DNA of 64,000 nucleotides, taken from Hydrogenophaga taeniospiralis (GTDB taxonomy: Bacteria; Pseudomonadota; Gammaproteobacteria; Burkholderiales; Burkholderiaceae_C). Below the pieces are notes generated by a model, which worked only from the letters and a program-made list of their open reading frames with translations, ran no database searches and was not told the DNA's origin. A program made the translations under genes and the position numbers. Numbering within the stretch: position 1 is the stretch's first letter; each line of letters begins with the position of its first letter. Positions 17,728-25,951 of the stretch are shown piece by piece. Location of the stretch: assembly GCF_020510445.1 (NCBI RefSeq), contig NZ_JAHBAG010000001.1:3572501-3636500 (forward strand), in the 5' to 3' direction.

Positions 17728-19008
17728 ATGGCTGACACGAACCCTCCTATCGCCGCACTGCACTGGGTTGCAATAGACGTAGCCCGGTATTGGAACGCAG
17801 TCCTTGTTGAGACCGCGTCTGGTCAGCGACATCGCTTTCGCATGACCAACAGCGCTGCAGACATGCAGCGCCTGACGGACTTCTTGGTTGGCCTTGGCGG
17901 TCGCTGTCGGGTGGCGCTGGAGCCCACCGGTGATTACCACCGCCCGATTGCTCACCGATTGCTTCGCGCTGGCTTCGAGGTCGTCTCGATCTCATCGGTA
18001 GCCCAGTCCCGGTTCCGCGAAGCCATGTTCAACTCATGGGACAAGAACGACCCCAAAGATGCTGCAGTCATCCTGGAGATGCTCAAGCAGGGGCGCACAC
18101 AGCGCTATGTCGACCCCATGCTGGCCGGACACCACGACATCTAGGAGCTATCCAAGACCTACTATCAGATCAGCCGCGCCAGAACCAAGGTCCAGCACGC
18201 CATCATCAACCACCACGTGCCGCTGTACTTCCCCGAGATGCACAAGTACTGGACCAGCACGCGCAACGAGTGGTGGGTGAAGTTCATGATTGAGTTCCCC
18301 ACCCCGGCCCATGTGCGACAGCACAGCTGCCAAGAGTTCATCGAACTGGCCTCACCAGTGGTCGGTCGCCGTGTGCATCGCGTGGCCAAGCTCACCGAGA
18401 TCTGGGAGTGCTGCGCAGACTCCGGAGCGCTGCCACACGATCCACAAAGCGTCGCCGTGCAGACCTTTCTGTTCACGCTGCGTCACTATCAGCACCTCAA
18501 TGACATGCGCCGCCAACTCGAAGAACAGGCGCAAGACCTGCTGGCCAGCGATTCGGACTACATCAACCTGATGTCTCTGCCGGGTGTGGGGCCCATCAAC
18601 GCCCTGACGATCCTTGCCGAGGCCGGCAACCTGCGCCGGTTTGGTCATCACCGGCAGTTTCTGAAGTACTGCGGTTTTGACCTGGCCAAGAGCCAGTCGG
18701 GTGTTCAGCGCGGCCGAGAACAGCTGTCCAAACGAGGCAACGCCCGTTTGCGTCTGGCGTTCTGGCTGGCCGCCGTCGTTGCGATTCGGGCTCGCGAGAA
18801 CTCGTTTCGGGAGAAGTACGACCGATACGTCAGCAGCAACCCCAAGGACCCCGACCTCAAGCGCAAGGCGCTCACGGCCGTGGCAGCCAAGATGGCGCGC
18901 GTGGCGTACGGAATCATCAAGAAGAACCAGCCCTACCGGCGGTTCTTCGAGCAGAGTTTGCCCAGCGGATCGATCCCTCTCAACAGGGCCGTCGGGGCGC
19001 CGACGTAG
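17728..19008 (+). pseudogene. IS110-family DEDD transposase with an in-frame amber stop
   Basis: Start ATG 17728 follows AAGGAG. The N-terminal RuvC-like half has 'WVAIDVARYWNAVLVE', 'VALEPTGDYH' and 'SWDKNDPKDAA' (DEDD residues). The C-terminal half has the helix-hairpin-helix 'LMSLPGVGPINALTILAEAG' and the serine motif 'QLSKRGNARLR'. A TAG at 18142-18144 ends translation after 138 residues, yet the same frame resumes at once ('ELSKTYYQISRARTKVQHAI') and runs to 19008. A single nonsense change therefore seems to have inactivated an otherwise intact transposase of about 426 codons. Confidence 0.85.
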
Positions 19009-19239
19009 GTCGGGGACCCCCTAGATAATGCTCGGACCTTCCGCTGGGCTGCCTACGCTGTTTTAGGTACGGTGAAGATCACGACGAAGGCGTCGTGAAT
19101 CTTGTTTCCACTATGGTTAACCGAGGCGTCCCTGTGCGGCGGAACCGCGTCGCCGATTCTGCTCATCGCTCTTTGTCATCTGCCGATCTGCGAAGCAAGA
19201 CCGGCGAGCGATGCTGTTGCCGCTTGTCGGGACACCTCT
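19009..19239 (+). ncRNA. candidate bridge RNA region of the IS110-family element
   Basis: The 231 bp between the transposase stop and the right-end repeat have no coding frame but hold a strong hairpin (TCACGACG, loop AAGG, CGTCGTGA at 19079-19098) and further G/C-rich inverted segments. IS110-family recombinases use a bridge RNA from a non-coding end, and in the IS1111 branch this is the 3' end. Near the right tip, TGCCGCTTGTC (about 19219) resembles the target TGCCGTTGTC apart from one extra base, which could be a guide segment or chance. No expression evidence is available. Confidence 0.35.
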
Positions 19240-19250
19240 TGCATTTAGTA

Positions 19251-19800
19251 CGTTGTCCACCGTGATTGCCTTGGGCCATCCTCGCTCCAGCGCTGCCTCG
19301 TCCAGGGCCTTCCCAACGCACCGCCCCGTGAGCCGGAAGTTGGCCTCTAGAGACACACTCTCACGACTCCACTGATCGATCACCGTGAGCACGCGGAATG
19401 ACCGTCCATCAAGCATCTGATCGTGCACGAAGTCCATGCTCCAGTGCTGATTCGGCCCTGTGGCAGGCGTTGGCCGACCACGCTGCAGGCTGATGCGCTT
19501 GCGGCGTTTGACCTTCATGCGCAACTGCAATCCTTCCAGCTGGTACAGGCGATAGACGCGCTTCTTGCCAACGGACCAACCCTCCCGCTTGAGAATGACC
19601 AGCACGCGCAGGTAACCGAATCGTGGACGGTCCATCGCGATCTCACGGATGCGCAGGCGCAGCGCACTCTGATCGCGTGCCTCGCTCTTTGCATACCAGA
19701 CCGATGGTCGCAGCAGCGCCAGCCGGCACGACCTGCGCACATTCACCTTGTAGCGCTCCTGCATCCAGGCCGCCAGCTCACGCCGCTTGACAGCCTTCAA
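19251..19800 (-). pseudogene. IS3 orfB transposase, N-terminal piece
   Basis: The minus frame has the HTH-like start 'KRRELAAWMQERYKVNVRRS', 'GYLRVLVILKREGWSVGKKR' and the first catalytic aspartate in 'QHWSMDFVHD', then runs to 'WPKAITVDN' where the IS110-family element begins. The rest of the gene is at 17342-17649. It overlaps the orfA end. An A6G run next to the orfA stop is the usual IS3 slippery site for making an OrfAB fusion by frameshift; otherwise a TTG at 19800 could start it. Confidence 0.85.
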
Positions 19801-20063
19801 AGCTTTTTTCGGACGACCTCCTGCAGGATCTGTTTGTCCAGCGTCAGGTCGGCCACGATGCGTTTCAGCCGAGCGTTCTCGTCTTCGAGCATCTTCAAGC
19901 GCTTGAGCTCGGTCACACCCAGGTCACCAAACTTCTTCTTCCACGTGTAGTACGTCGCTTCGGACACGCCGATCTGGCGGCACACATCGACCACCGGTGT
20001 GCCTGACTCAGCCAACCGCAGCGCGAAAGCGATCTGTTCCTCTGAAAATCTCGACCTCTTCAT
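19797..20063 (-). CDS. IS3-family OrfA
   Basis: 88 residues (ATG 20063, AAGGAG upstream): 'RSRFSEEQIAFALRLAESG' and 'CRQIGVSEATYYTWKKKFGD' form the helix-turn-helix, followed by the leucine-zipper region 'LKMLEDENARLKRIVADLTL'. This is the usual IS407-group OrfA. It is intact, but its partner orfB is split. The same N-terminal motif recurs in the remnant at 41840-42000. Confidence 0.88.
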   Translation of the reverse strand: MKRSRFSEEQIAFALRLAESGTPVVDVCRQIGVSEATYYTWKKKFGDLGVTELKRLKMLEDENARLKRIVADLTLDKQILQEVVRKKL

Positions 20064-20171
20064 TGCTTCTCCTTGCGCCCCTTCGGGCTTGCCGGAAAGC
20101 AACCGTACCTCTAGTTTTGAAAAGTCCGGAATTTGGGGGAGACGTCACGGTTTGAGAATCAAACCAATACC

Positions 20172-20195
20172 TGTCCACGGACTCGGGTCAACTCC
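20172..20195 (-). repeat. right copy of a 24-bp inverted repeat pair
   Basis: Reverse complement of the copy at 17265-17288 with one mismatch. It lies just outside the IS3 right end and abuts the decayed IS110-family coding remnant, whose frame degenerates at this point. Confidence 0.6.
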
Positions 20196-20633
20196 AACTC
20201 CACCGCAATGCGCTCGTCAAGCCTCGACAGGTGGCTGAGCAGATCGCCGATAACGGTATTGCACCAACCCGGCAACTCTTCGAGTACCGCGTGCGCGCCA
20301 TGGCGCATGACTGCCGCCTTCTGTGGCAATACGATGCCCAACTCGCTGAGAAGGCCTCGGATCCGGTTGATCAGTGCCGTCCGCTCTTCGATGAAACCCT
20401 GACGCGCGCGGTGCACGAACAGTTCGGCCTGCTGATTCTCGCGCCCAGTGGTGAGCGCCCGAACATGTCTCCATGCCGATCACGCGAGGCGGCCAGGAAG
20501 CAACAAGTTCCAGCAGCTTGGCGCGGCGCACCTCTGGTCGCTTCAGTTCGACCAGGCCGCTCTTGCTGACGGCATGCACGGCGAAGACATTCTTTGCCAA
20601 ATCAATTCCCACGGTGGCGATCGTCATGGTCAT
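20196..20633 (-). pseudogene. IS110-family transposase with internal deletion
   Basis: From ATG 20633 (or 20627, better placed behind AAGGAG) the frame reads 'IATVGIDLAKNVFAVHAVSK' and 'PRVIGMETCSGAHHWARE', the N-terminal RuvC-like part. It then jumps to another frame with 'ENQQAELFVHRARQGFIEER' and 'TALINRIRGLLSELGIVLPQ', ending near 'LSRLDERIAV'. Roughly 70 residues that normally contain the later Asp residues are missing, and the C-terminal serine domain is absent. It is a different IS110 type from the one at 17650-19250. Confidence 0.8.
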
Positions 20634-20731
20634 CTCCTTCGAGTTGATGGACAGAGAGACTTACATGCTGGCATCGACCGTGGTCTGCAGCGAGCCGGCC
20701 GGCGCTACGAACAGGGAAGTCCCTTGCATTC
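20196..20731 (-). mobile_element. IS110-family remnant truncating istA
   Basis: The upstream end lies at about 20731: the neighbouring istA frame is normal up to 'GVARQGIY' and then enters foreign sequence (GAATGCAAGGGACTTCCC on the minus strand). The element thus carries about 100 bp ahead of its transposase remnant and lacks its 3' end, lost next to the IS3 insertion. Confidence 0.6.
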
Positions 20732-21424
20732 GTAGATGCCCTGGCGGGCCACGCCGCCGAGCGCCGCAAACGACCTCGTGTGCGGGTCGAACAGCATCTC
20801 GTGCCCCTGGCTGGGGTACGCCACCAGCCAGAACGCGCGCGAGGCGCACAGCTTCAGGTGCGCCACCTGCGCCTGGTGGTACACCCCGCCCACAACAATA
20901 CCTTCCTCGCTCCAGTCAAACTGGAACGCCTCGCCCAGTTCAAAGCTCAGCGGCACAAACGCCTTCGTGGTGTCCTTGCCGCAATCCTGCCGCCACGCCC
21001 GGATGAAGTCCGTCACCGCGCTGTAGCCACCCCGGTAGCCCTGGGCCTGGATCTGCACAAACAGCGCCAGCGCCGTGCGCCACTGATCCCGTGCCCGGTG
21101 GGCATCCGTCTTGAGCGCCGCCACCAGCGTCGCCTCGAACGCCGAGAACTTGCCCACCTTCTTCGCCCGCTCATACCGCGGCTCGACCGCCGCAGGCGCC
21201 TTCAGCCACTTCTTGACGGTGTTCCTGGCCAAACCCGTCTTCCTCGAGATCTCGCTGATCGAAACCCCATCGCGCATCTTCATGCGCCTGACCTTGCCAA
21301 TCATGTCCATGGTGATCACCTCGCTTGCTCCTGCCAAAAAATTCAGCAGTCGCGTGATACACCCCGGTCAGTTTTGAAGCGGCACTCCCACCTTCAGATG
21401 GTCAGTTTTCGGTCGGCGTCAACA
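20732..21424 (-). mobile_element. IS21-family remnant (one end plus istA start)
   Basis: The outer end at 21424 reads TGTTGACGCC on the minus strand, followed by repeated AAAACTGACC motifs at about 21399-21408 and 21365-21375, the layout of IS21-family ends. It contains the first part of istA and no istB. The other end was removed by the IS110-family element. Confidence 0.75.
20735..21310 (-). pseudogene. istA: IS21 IstA transposase, truncated
   Basis: About 190 of the usual 500 or so residues remain: the N-terminal HTH ('RRMKMRDGVSISEISRKTGL', 'ARNTVKKWLKAP') and the first catalytic aspartate strand 'GEAFQFDWSEEGIVVGGVYH' with 'AFWLVAYPSQGHEMLFD'. The protein frame runs a few foreign codons past the junction at about 20731 to a stop at 20705. 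Without the remaining DDE residues and IstB it cannot transpose. Confidence 0.85.
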
Positions 21425-21720
21425 GTCTGGCCCCTCGATCGGCCTCGAAGATCGCCAAGCCCTGGCCCGAGACATCGACACGGCCCATGCCGCAGGAGCG
21501 CGACTCGAGCCGCGTTTTTCAGCGGCGCCATCGGCGCGCATGCTACCCCTTACGTCCGAACCGGGTGAACCACACCGAACTAGAGGTCACCCCTGATCAA
21601 GCACTTGCTGGCACGTTGCTCGGGCACACCCAAAGGCTCCCAAACCCCCTGTGGTCGCTGAACAGATTCAGACCGACCTGCATTGACGTTTACCCCAGCC
21701 GGTTCACAGCTTGGCCACGT
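21425..21720. other. debris between IS21 remnant and lipoprotein fragment
   Basis: About 300 bp of broken coding sequence. A plus-strand frame near 21440-21590 ('ALARDIDTAHAAGARLEP') resembles the start of an IS3-type helper protein but ends after some 50 residues. Nothing here is intact. Confidence 0.35.
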
Positions 21721-21721
21721 G

Positions 21722-21885
21722 TTATGTGCTGCGCTTGCCGTCGCTGATCTGGTCGCCAGGCTTCTTGTCGTTTTCGAATCGGTAGAGCGGGCGCTTCGTA
21801 TGTTCCCAATACCTCTGGCCGTCGTCCCGGGTGATGAAGCTGTAGGCGCCGCTGGCTTTGGCAGGAATGGCATGCCAGTTGAGCG
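21722..21885 (-). pseudogene. remnant of a secreted lipoprotein-type repeat protein (COG4315-like)
   Basis: The minus frame ending in TAA at about 21722 reads 'NWHAIPAKASGAYSFITRDD', then 'GQRYWEHTKRPLYRFENDKK' and 'PGDQISDGKRST'. The pattern DGxxxW...RPLYRF..D..PGD is that of the repeat in predicted lipoproteins with the Yx(F/W/Y)xxD motif. Only about one repeat remains and no signal peptide is joined to it. Identification is tentative. Confidence 0.45.
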
Positions 21886-21946
21886 CAGCCTGCGGCACAC
21901 ACGCTGTTCCCGCTGTTTGATACGATGTTGCGCCGGTGCAGAGACA

Positions 21947-22789
21947 TCACCCAGGATCCCTCTGCTGTCTCCATTCGCGTGGAGCCATGCCGCATTGCGC
22001 CTTGAATGCCCGCGACAACGCCGCTTCACCGCTGTAGCCCACCTCGTCTGCGATCAGCTTCAAAGATTTCCCCTGGCGCAAGGCCTGCTGCGCCAGCTTG
22101 ACCCGCCAAGCCTGCAAGTAGGCGCCGGGGGTACAACCCACCGCCCTGCGGAAGGCGGCGGCGAACACACTGCGCGACATGCTTGATAGGCTGGCCAAGG
22201 ACTCCAGCGACCAGTCCTGCTGCGGTTGTTCGTGCATCGACACCAGGGCCTTGCGCAGCTTGGGATGCGACAAACCGGCCAGCATGCCGCCGCTCATCTG
22301 GTTGGTTTCCATCAGATGGCGCAACACCTGGATCAACACCACCTCGAACAACCGATCGACCAGCGCGTGCCGGCCGCAGTTGTTGCCAAACGCCTCTTCG
22401 AAGAGCAGCAGCAGCGTCTGATCGGCGCCCGCGATGCTCTGTAGCGGCAGGCAGATGACATCGGGCAGCGCGCCCATGATGGGGTTGGCGGCACCGCCAT
22501 CGAAGTGAAGCTCCGCGCACGCCAGGTCGGCGCCCCGCTGGGCGTCGGTGACGAAACGTCGGGCCACCGGGCGCGGATAGAGCAACAGGCTGGGAACGTC
22601 CACCTGAAGTGTGGGGCGCCCCGGATGGACGATCTCCATGCTTCCCACTTTGAGCAGATGCATCTGGCCGCTGTCGCCCGGCGATGAGAAATCCGTGATG
22701 CCGCACAGGGCGCCGGAGTGAAACATGTGCGCGCGAACCGGGAAATGGCTCAGCAAGGCATCTAGGCGGTCGGTACAGGTTTCTGACAT
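21947..22789 (-). CDS. AraC-family regulator with cupin-type sensor
   Basis: 280 residues from ATG 22789. The N-terminal half ('MHLLKVGSMEIVHPGRPTLQ', 'VDVPSLLLYPRPVARRFV') is the cupin_6 sensor common in AraC regulators. The C-terminal two-HTH domain includes 'SLESLASLSSMSRSVFAAAF' and 'SLKLIADEVGYSGEAALSRA'. It diverges from the ohr and esterase genes across a 119-bp AT-rich gap and is their likely regulator, by position. A TTG start 18 bp further upstream is possible. Confidence 0.85.
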   Translation of the reverse strand: MSETCTDRLDALLSHFPVRAHMFHSGALCGITDFSSPGDSGQMHLLKVGSMEIVHPGRPTLQVDVPSLLLYPRPVARRFVTDAQRGADLACAELHFDGGAANPIMGALPDVICLPLQSIAGADQTLLLLFEEAFGNNCGRHALVDRLFEVVLIQVLRHLMETNQMSGGMLAGLSHPKLRKALVSMHEQPQQDWSLESLASLSSMSRSVFAAAFRRAVGCTPGAYLQAWRVKLAQQALRQGKSLKLIADEVGYSGEAALSRAFKAQCGMAPREWRQQRDPG

Positions 22790-22908
22790 ATTGAGACTAT
22801 GGGACAAGTAATCAATATTATCCTTAGCTTATCGTATTTTCAGCGGCGTACAGTTCGTTCTTGCCAAACGGCATTACCGAAACCCACCCGCCCCAAAGGA
22901 AATACACC

Positions 22909-23334
22909 ATGTCGATCGAACAAGTTCTCTACCAAGCCCACGCCATCGCCACCGGCGGCCGAGACGGCCGTGCCATGGTCCCCGCCGGGGACCTCGAGTT
23001 CAAGCTGACCACCCCCAAGGAACTGGGTGGCGCAGGCGGGGCCGGCGCCAACCCGGAGCAGCTGTTTGCCGCCGGCTACAGCGCCTGCTTCCTGGGCGCC
23101 ATGAAGTTCGTCGCCAGCCGCGAGAAGCTGGCCATGCCGGCTGACACGGTCATCGAAGGCTTCGTGGGCATCGGCGCCATCCCCAACGGCTTCGGCATCG
23201 AGGTCGAACTGAAGATCTCCCTGCCGGGCCTGGACCGCGCGGTCGCCGAACAACTCGTGCAAAAGGCCCACACCGTCTGCCCGTACTCCAACGCCACCCG
23301 CGGAAACATCGACGTGACCTTGACGATCGTCTGA
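22909..23334 (+). CDS. ohr: Ohr organic hydroperoxide reductase
   Basis: 141 residues of the Ohr/OsmC family, with the Ohr-type motif '[17 protein letters not shown]' and both redox cysteines (C60 and C124 in '[13 protein letters not shown]'). It reduces organic peroxides in the cytoplasm using thiols. AAAGGA lies 8 bp before the ATG. An AraC-type regulator, rather than the usual OhrR, stands beside it. Confidence 0.93.
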   Translation: MSIEQVLYQAHAIATGGRDGRAMVPAGDLEFKLTTPKELGGAGGAGANPEQLFAAGYSACFLGAMKFVASREKLAMPADTVIEGFVGIGAIPNGFGIEVELKISLPGLDRAVAEQLVQKAHTVCPYSNATRGNIDVTLTIV

Positions 23335-23376
23335 GCCCGCTCCCCATTTTTACCCTGCCATCCCAAGGAAATCACC

Positions 23377-24390
23377 ATGAACCGCAAAGTCAAATTCGCC
23401 GCTGCCACCGCCATCGCCCTGGCCGCCCAAATGAGCTTCGCCGCCGGCAGCCCCGGTGTCGAACGCAACACCCAGGCCTTCCTCGAAGCGCTGGCCAAGG
23501 GCGGCGGCCAACCGCTTGAAACGCTGTCGCCTGCCGATGCACGCCAGGTGCTCGTCGGCGCGCAAAAGGGCGCCAAGCTGCCCGCCGCCGACGTGAGCGA
23601 GAAGACCATCACCGTCGACGGCAAGCAGATCGTGCTCAACATCGTGCGGCCGGCCGGCGTCAAGGGCGTGCTGCCTGCATTCATCTTCGTGCACGGCGGC
23701 GGCTGGATCCTGGGCGACTTCCCGACCCACGAGCGCTTTGTCCGCGACCTGGTGGCCGATTCCGGCGCGGTGGGCGTGTTCGTGAACTACACGCCGTCGC
23801 CCGAGGCACGTTACCCGGTCGCCATCAACGAGATCTACGCCGCGACCAAGTGGGTGGCCGAGAACGGCGCACAGATCAATGTGGACGGCAAGCGGCTGGC
23901 CATCGCGGGCAACAGCGTGGGCGGCAACATGGCCACGGTGGTGGCGCTGATGGCCAAGGCCAAGGGCACACCGGCGCTGCGTTCGCAGGTGCTGTTCTGG
24001 CCCGTCACCCACGCCAACCTCGAGAACGCGTCGTACAACGAATTCGCCAACGACCACTTCCTGACCAAGGGTTTAATGAAGTGGTTCTGGGACGCCTACA
24101 CCACCGACCCCAAGCAGCGCCAGGAGATCTACACCTCGCCGCTGCTGGCCACGCCGGAGCAGCTCAAAGGCCTGCCGCCCACCCTGGTGCAGACCGCGGA
24201 GAAGGATGTGCTGCGTGACGAGGGTGAAGCCTATGCACGCAAGCTGGATGCTGCCGGCGTGAACGTCGTCGCGACCCGCTACAACGGCATGATCCACGAC
24301 TTCGGCCTGCTCAACGTGCTGTCCGATCTGCCGACCACGCGCGCCGCGCTGCACCAGGCCGGCGAAGAGCTGAAGCTGCGCCTGCGTTAA
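23377..24390 (+). CDS. exported alpha/beta-hydrolase (HSL-type esterase)
   Basis: 337 residues with a signal peptide (cleavage after ...AQMSFA). Hormone-sensitive-lipase-like features: oxyanion motif HGGGW (106-110), nucleophile Ser180 in GNSVGG, Asp277 in 'AEKDVLRDEG' and His307 in 'NGMIHDFG'. It probably hydrolyses short acyl esters in the periplasm or outside. Two codon-sized features link it to ohr: the same strand and a 42-bp gap with AAGGA before the ATG. A hairpin follows the stop. Confidence 0.88.
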   Translation: MNRKVKFAAATAIALAAQMSFAAGSPGVERNTQAFLEALAKGGGQPLETLSPADARQVLVGAQKGAKLPAADVSEKTITVDGKQIVLNIVRPAGVKGVLPAFIFVHGGGWILGDFPTHERFVRDLVADSGAVGVFVNYTPSPEARYPVAINEIYAATKWVAENGAQINVDGKRLAIAGNSVGGNMATVVALMAKAKGTPALRSQVLFWPVTHANLENASYNEFANDHFLTKGLMKWFWDAYTTDPKQRQEIYTSPLLATPEQLKGLPPTLVQTAEKDVLRDEGEAYARKLDAAGVNVVATRYNGMIHDFGLLNVLSDLPTTRAALHQAGEELKLRLR

Positions 24391-24399
24391 GGGCCTGTG

Positions 24400-24427
24400 C
24401 TGGCCCGATCAGCGACGGTCGGGCCAG
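24400..24427 (+). terminator. hairpin after the esterase gene
   Basis: CTGGCCCGA (24400-24408) pairs with TCGGGCCAG (24419-24427) around a 10-nt loop, 9 bp after the esterase stop. There is no T-run, so it may be a weak or factor-aided terminator. Confidence 0.6.
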
Positions 24428-24747
24428 CCTCTGCCCTTGGACGGTGACTGGAAGTTTGCCGGTTTCGATGACAACGACTCCAGTTTATGGGTCTTAAGAT
24501 ATTGGTCTGGAAACGCCTGCCATACAAGCGGGCCGCTTAAGTGCGGTGGATTGCCCCCACATGAGACCCTTTTCAGAGGGTCGGCAGGGGTTCATGTAAA
24601 AAACCGCAGAAACAGGCTTAAGTTATTGTCTTCATTGGATTTTTCTCATCCTGGGGCGAGGCATTTCCGTGCGCATTTTAAGAACGGCGACCCATTTCAG
24701 CCCGAAACTGACTCCATGCGGAATTGCATGGAACTTCACGAAGCCCG
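24428..24747. other. intergenic stretch beyond gspG
   Basis: 320 bp without a supportable gene. It holds three CTTAAG sites, a small hairpin ACCC-TTTTCAG-GGGT type at about 24565-24580 and the palindrome CCATGC-GGAATT-GCATGG at 24714-24731 just past the gspG stop, which could end the minus-strand gsp transcript. It is AT-richer than its surroundings. Confidence 0.4.
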
Positions 24748-25173
24748 TCAATCCATCCAGCTGCCAATGTCCGCGTTGTAACCCTCACCCCCGGTTTCTC
24801 CGTCGGCCCCCAGGCTGAAGACGTCGATTTCACCGTGCAGGCCCGGGGCGCGGTACTGCAGTTCGTTGCCCCACGCGTCCTTGGGGATCTTGTCCATGTA
24901 GGGGCGCCAGTTGGTCGGAATCTTGCCGCTGCTGGGCTTCTGAGCCAATGCCACCAGGCCCTGGCTGGAGCTGGGGTAGGCCCCGGAGTCCAGCTTGTAC
25001 AGATTCAGGGCCTGCACGATGTCGGCCACTTGCTGTTTGGCGGCAGCCACCCGCGCATCGTTGGGGCGGTCCATGATTTTAGGAATCACGAGTGCGCCAA
25101 GAATGCCCAGGATGGTGATGACGACCAGAATTTCGATCAGCGTGAAACCGCTGCTTTTGTGGATGCGTGGCAT
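24748..25173 (-). CDS. gspG: GspG major pseudopilin
   Basis: 141 residues from ATG 25173. The prepilin leader MPRIHKSSG is followed by the N-methylation domain 'FTLIEILVVITILGILGALV' (cleavage G|F, Glu at +5). The C-terminal part has the calcium-site-like 'DAWGNELQYRAPGLHGEIDV' and 'SLGADGETGGEG', diagnostic of GspG. It forms the pseudopilus shaft that pushes substrates through GspD. Here it is the last gene of the operon, 16 bp after gspN; gspG normally lies between gspF and gspH. Confidence 0.95.
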   Translation of the reverse strand: MPRIHKSSGFTLIEILVVITILGILGALVIPKIMDRPNDARVAAAKQQVADIVQALNLYKLDSGAYPSSSQGLVALAQKPSSGKIPTNWRPYMDKIPKDAWGNELQYRAPGLHGEIDVFSLGADGETGGEGYNADIGSWMD

Positions 25174-25189
25174 GTGAATCGGTCCTTGT

Positions 25190-25951
25190 TCAAAGATCCA
25201 GTTGAGAGATGTGCAGGGTGTAACGGTTGGGGGCCCCGGCGGGTTGCAGGTAGGCGCTGAGAAACCCCGGGAACTGGCTGGCCAGACCGGCGTTGTCGGT
25301 GAGCTCGCCGGTGAATTGAAACCCTTGCTGGCGGGAGTGGCTGCCCTGGCCGGCAATCACCAGGGGGCCGTCCTGGCTGGTGATCGAGAAACTCACGCCG
25401 GCATTTTCCGTGTGGCCCTTCAACACAAACGAGCCCAGCTCACCCTGGGGAATCAGACCGGTCGCCGCATGGAGCCATTCCACGTCCACCTCGGCGGTCT
25501 GGACGGAGCGCCAACTGCCCTGTGCCGACATCTGGTGAAAGTTCAAGAATCCCTGCCAGTCGCCCTTGCTCAGCAAGCCAGGCAACACGGGAGTGAGGTC
25601 CCGGGCTTCCAGGCCGAGCTCGCGCAGCTGGGTCCTCCATCCACCCAGGCCCACCTGCAGATGGCCGATGGCTTGCCCATGGGCCTGCATCTGGAACAGC
25701 AGGCCGCCCTCCTGGAAGCCGACCAGTTTCCAGCCCATGGGCGGCAGGGACACCGGACGCGGGTCCTTGTCCCGCTGGCCCGTCGTGATCACCCCGCGCC
25801 CGTTCCAGAGCGTGCCGTTGGCGTCGGCCAGGTCCCACGTGTGGTGGGAAGCCTGTTGCAGCGCCAGGCCGATGAGGCTGGCCGGTGCCTGCCACACGAT
25901 GAACACCAGGGTCAACAGGCCCGTGATGGCGATCAGATGGAGACGCTTCAC
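25190..25951 (-). CDS. gspN: GspN type II secretion protein
   Basis: 253 residues with a GTG start (25951) that overlaps the gspM stop as GTGA. One N-terminal membrane helix ('LIAITGLLTLVFIVWQAPAS') is followed by a periplasmic domain with 'WDLADANGTLWNGRGVI' and 'LHISQLDL', the GspN/T2SN pattern. GspN is an accessory inner-membrane component found in some T2SS. A longer upstream frame is ignored because it would overlap gspM almost entirely. Confidence 0.85.
   Translation of the reverse strand: MKRLHLIAITGLLTLVFIVWQAPASLIGLALQQASHHTWDLADANGTLWNGRGVITTGQRDKDPRPVSLPPMGWKLVGFQEGGLLFQMQAHGQAIGHLQVGLGGWRTQLRELGLEARDLTPVLPGLLSKGDWQGFLNFHQMSAQGSWRSVQTAEVDVEWLHAATGLIPQGELGSFVLKGHTENAGVSFSITSQDGPLVIAGQGSHSRQQGFQFTGELTDNAGLASQFPGFLSAYLQPAGAPNRYTLHISQLDL

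Larger units (their letters stand above)
17650..19250 (+). mobile_element. IS110-family (IS1111-type) element inserted in IS3 orfB
   Basis: Its edges are exact because the interrupted orfB reads through when it is removed: the sequence leaves the host IS after GTGCCGT and returns at CGTTGTCC, giving an overlap of at most three bases (CGT). Short inverted repeats TAGTAAATGCA (17649-17659) and TGCATTTAGTA (19240-19250) match at 10 of 11 positions. Short subterminal repeats plus a long non-coding 3' end (about 240 bp, versus about 78 bp on the 5' side) fit the IS1111 branch of IS110. Confidence 0.8.
17315..20147 (-). mobile_element. IS3-family (IS407-like) element interrupted by an IS110-family element
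   Basis: Both ends start TGACGTCTCCCCCA and continue as an imperfect inverted repeat of about 40 bp (17315 onward; 20147 backward, with a shared CTAGAG-type inner end). Inside, on the minus strand, are orfA and an orfB split into two pieces by the element at 17650-19250. Without that insert the element would be about 1.2 kb, the normal IS3 size. No convincing target duplication flanks it (GTCG left, CGGT right). Confidence 0.8.
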
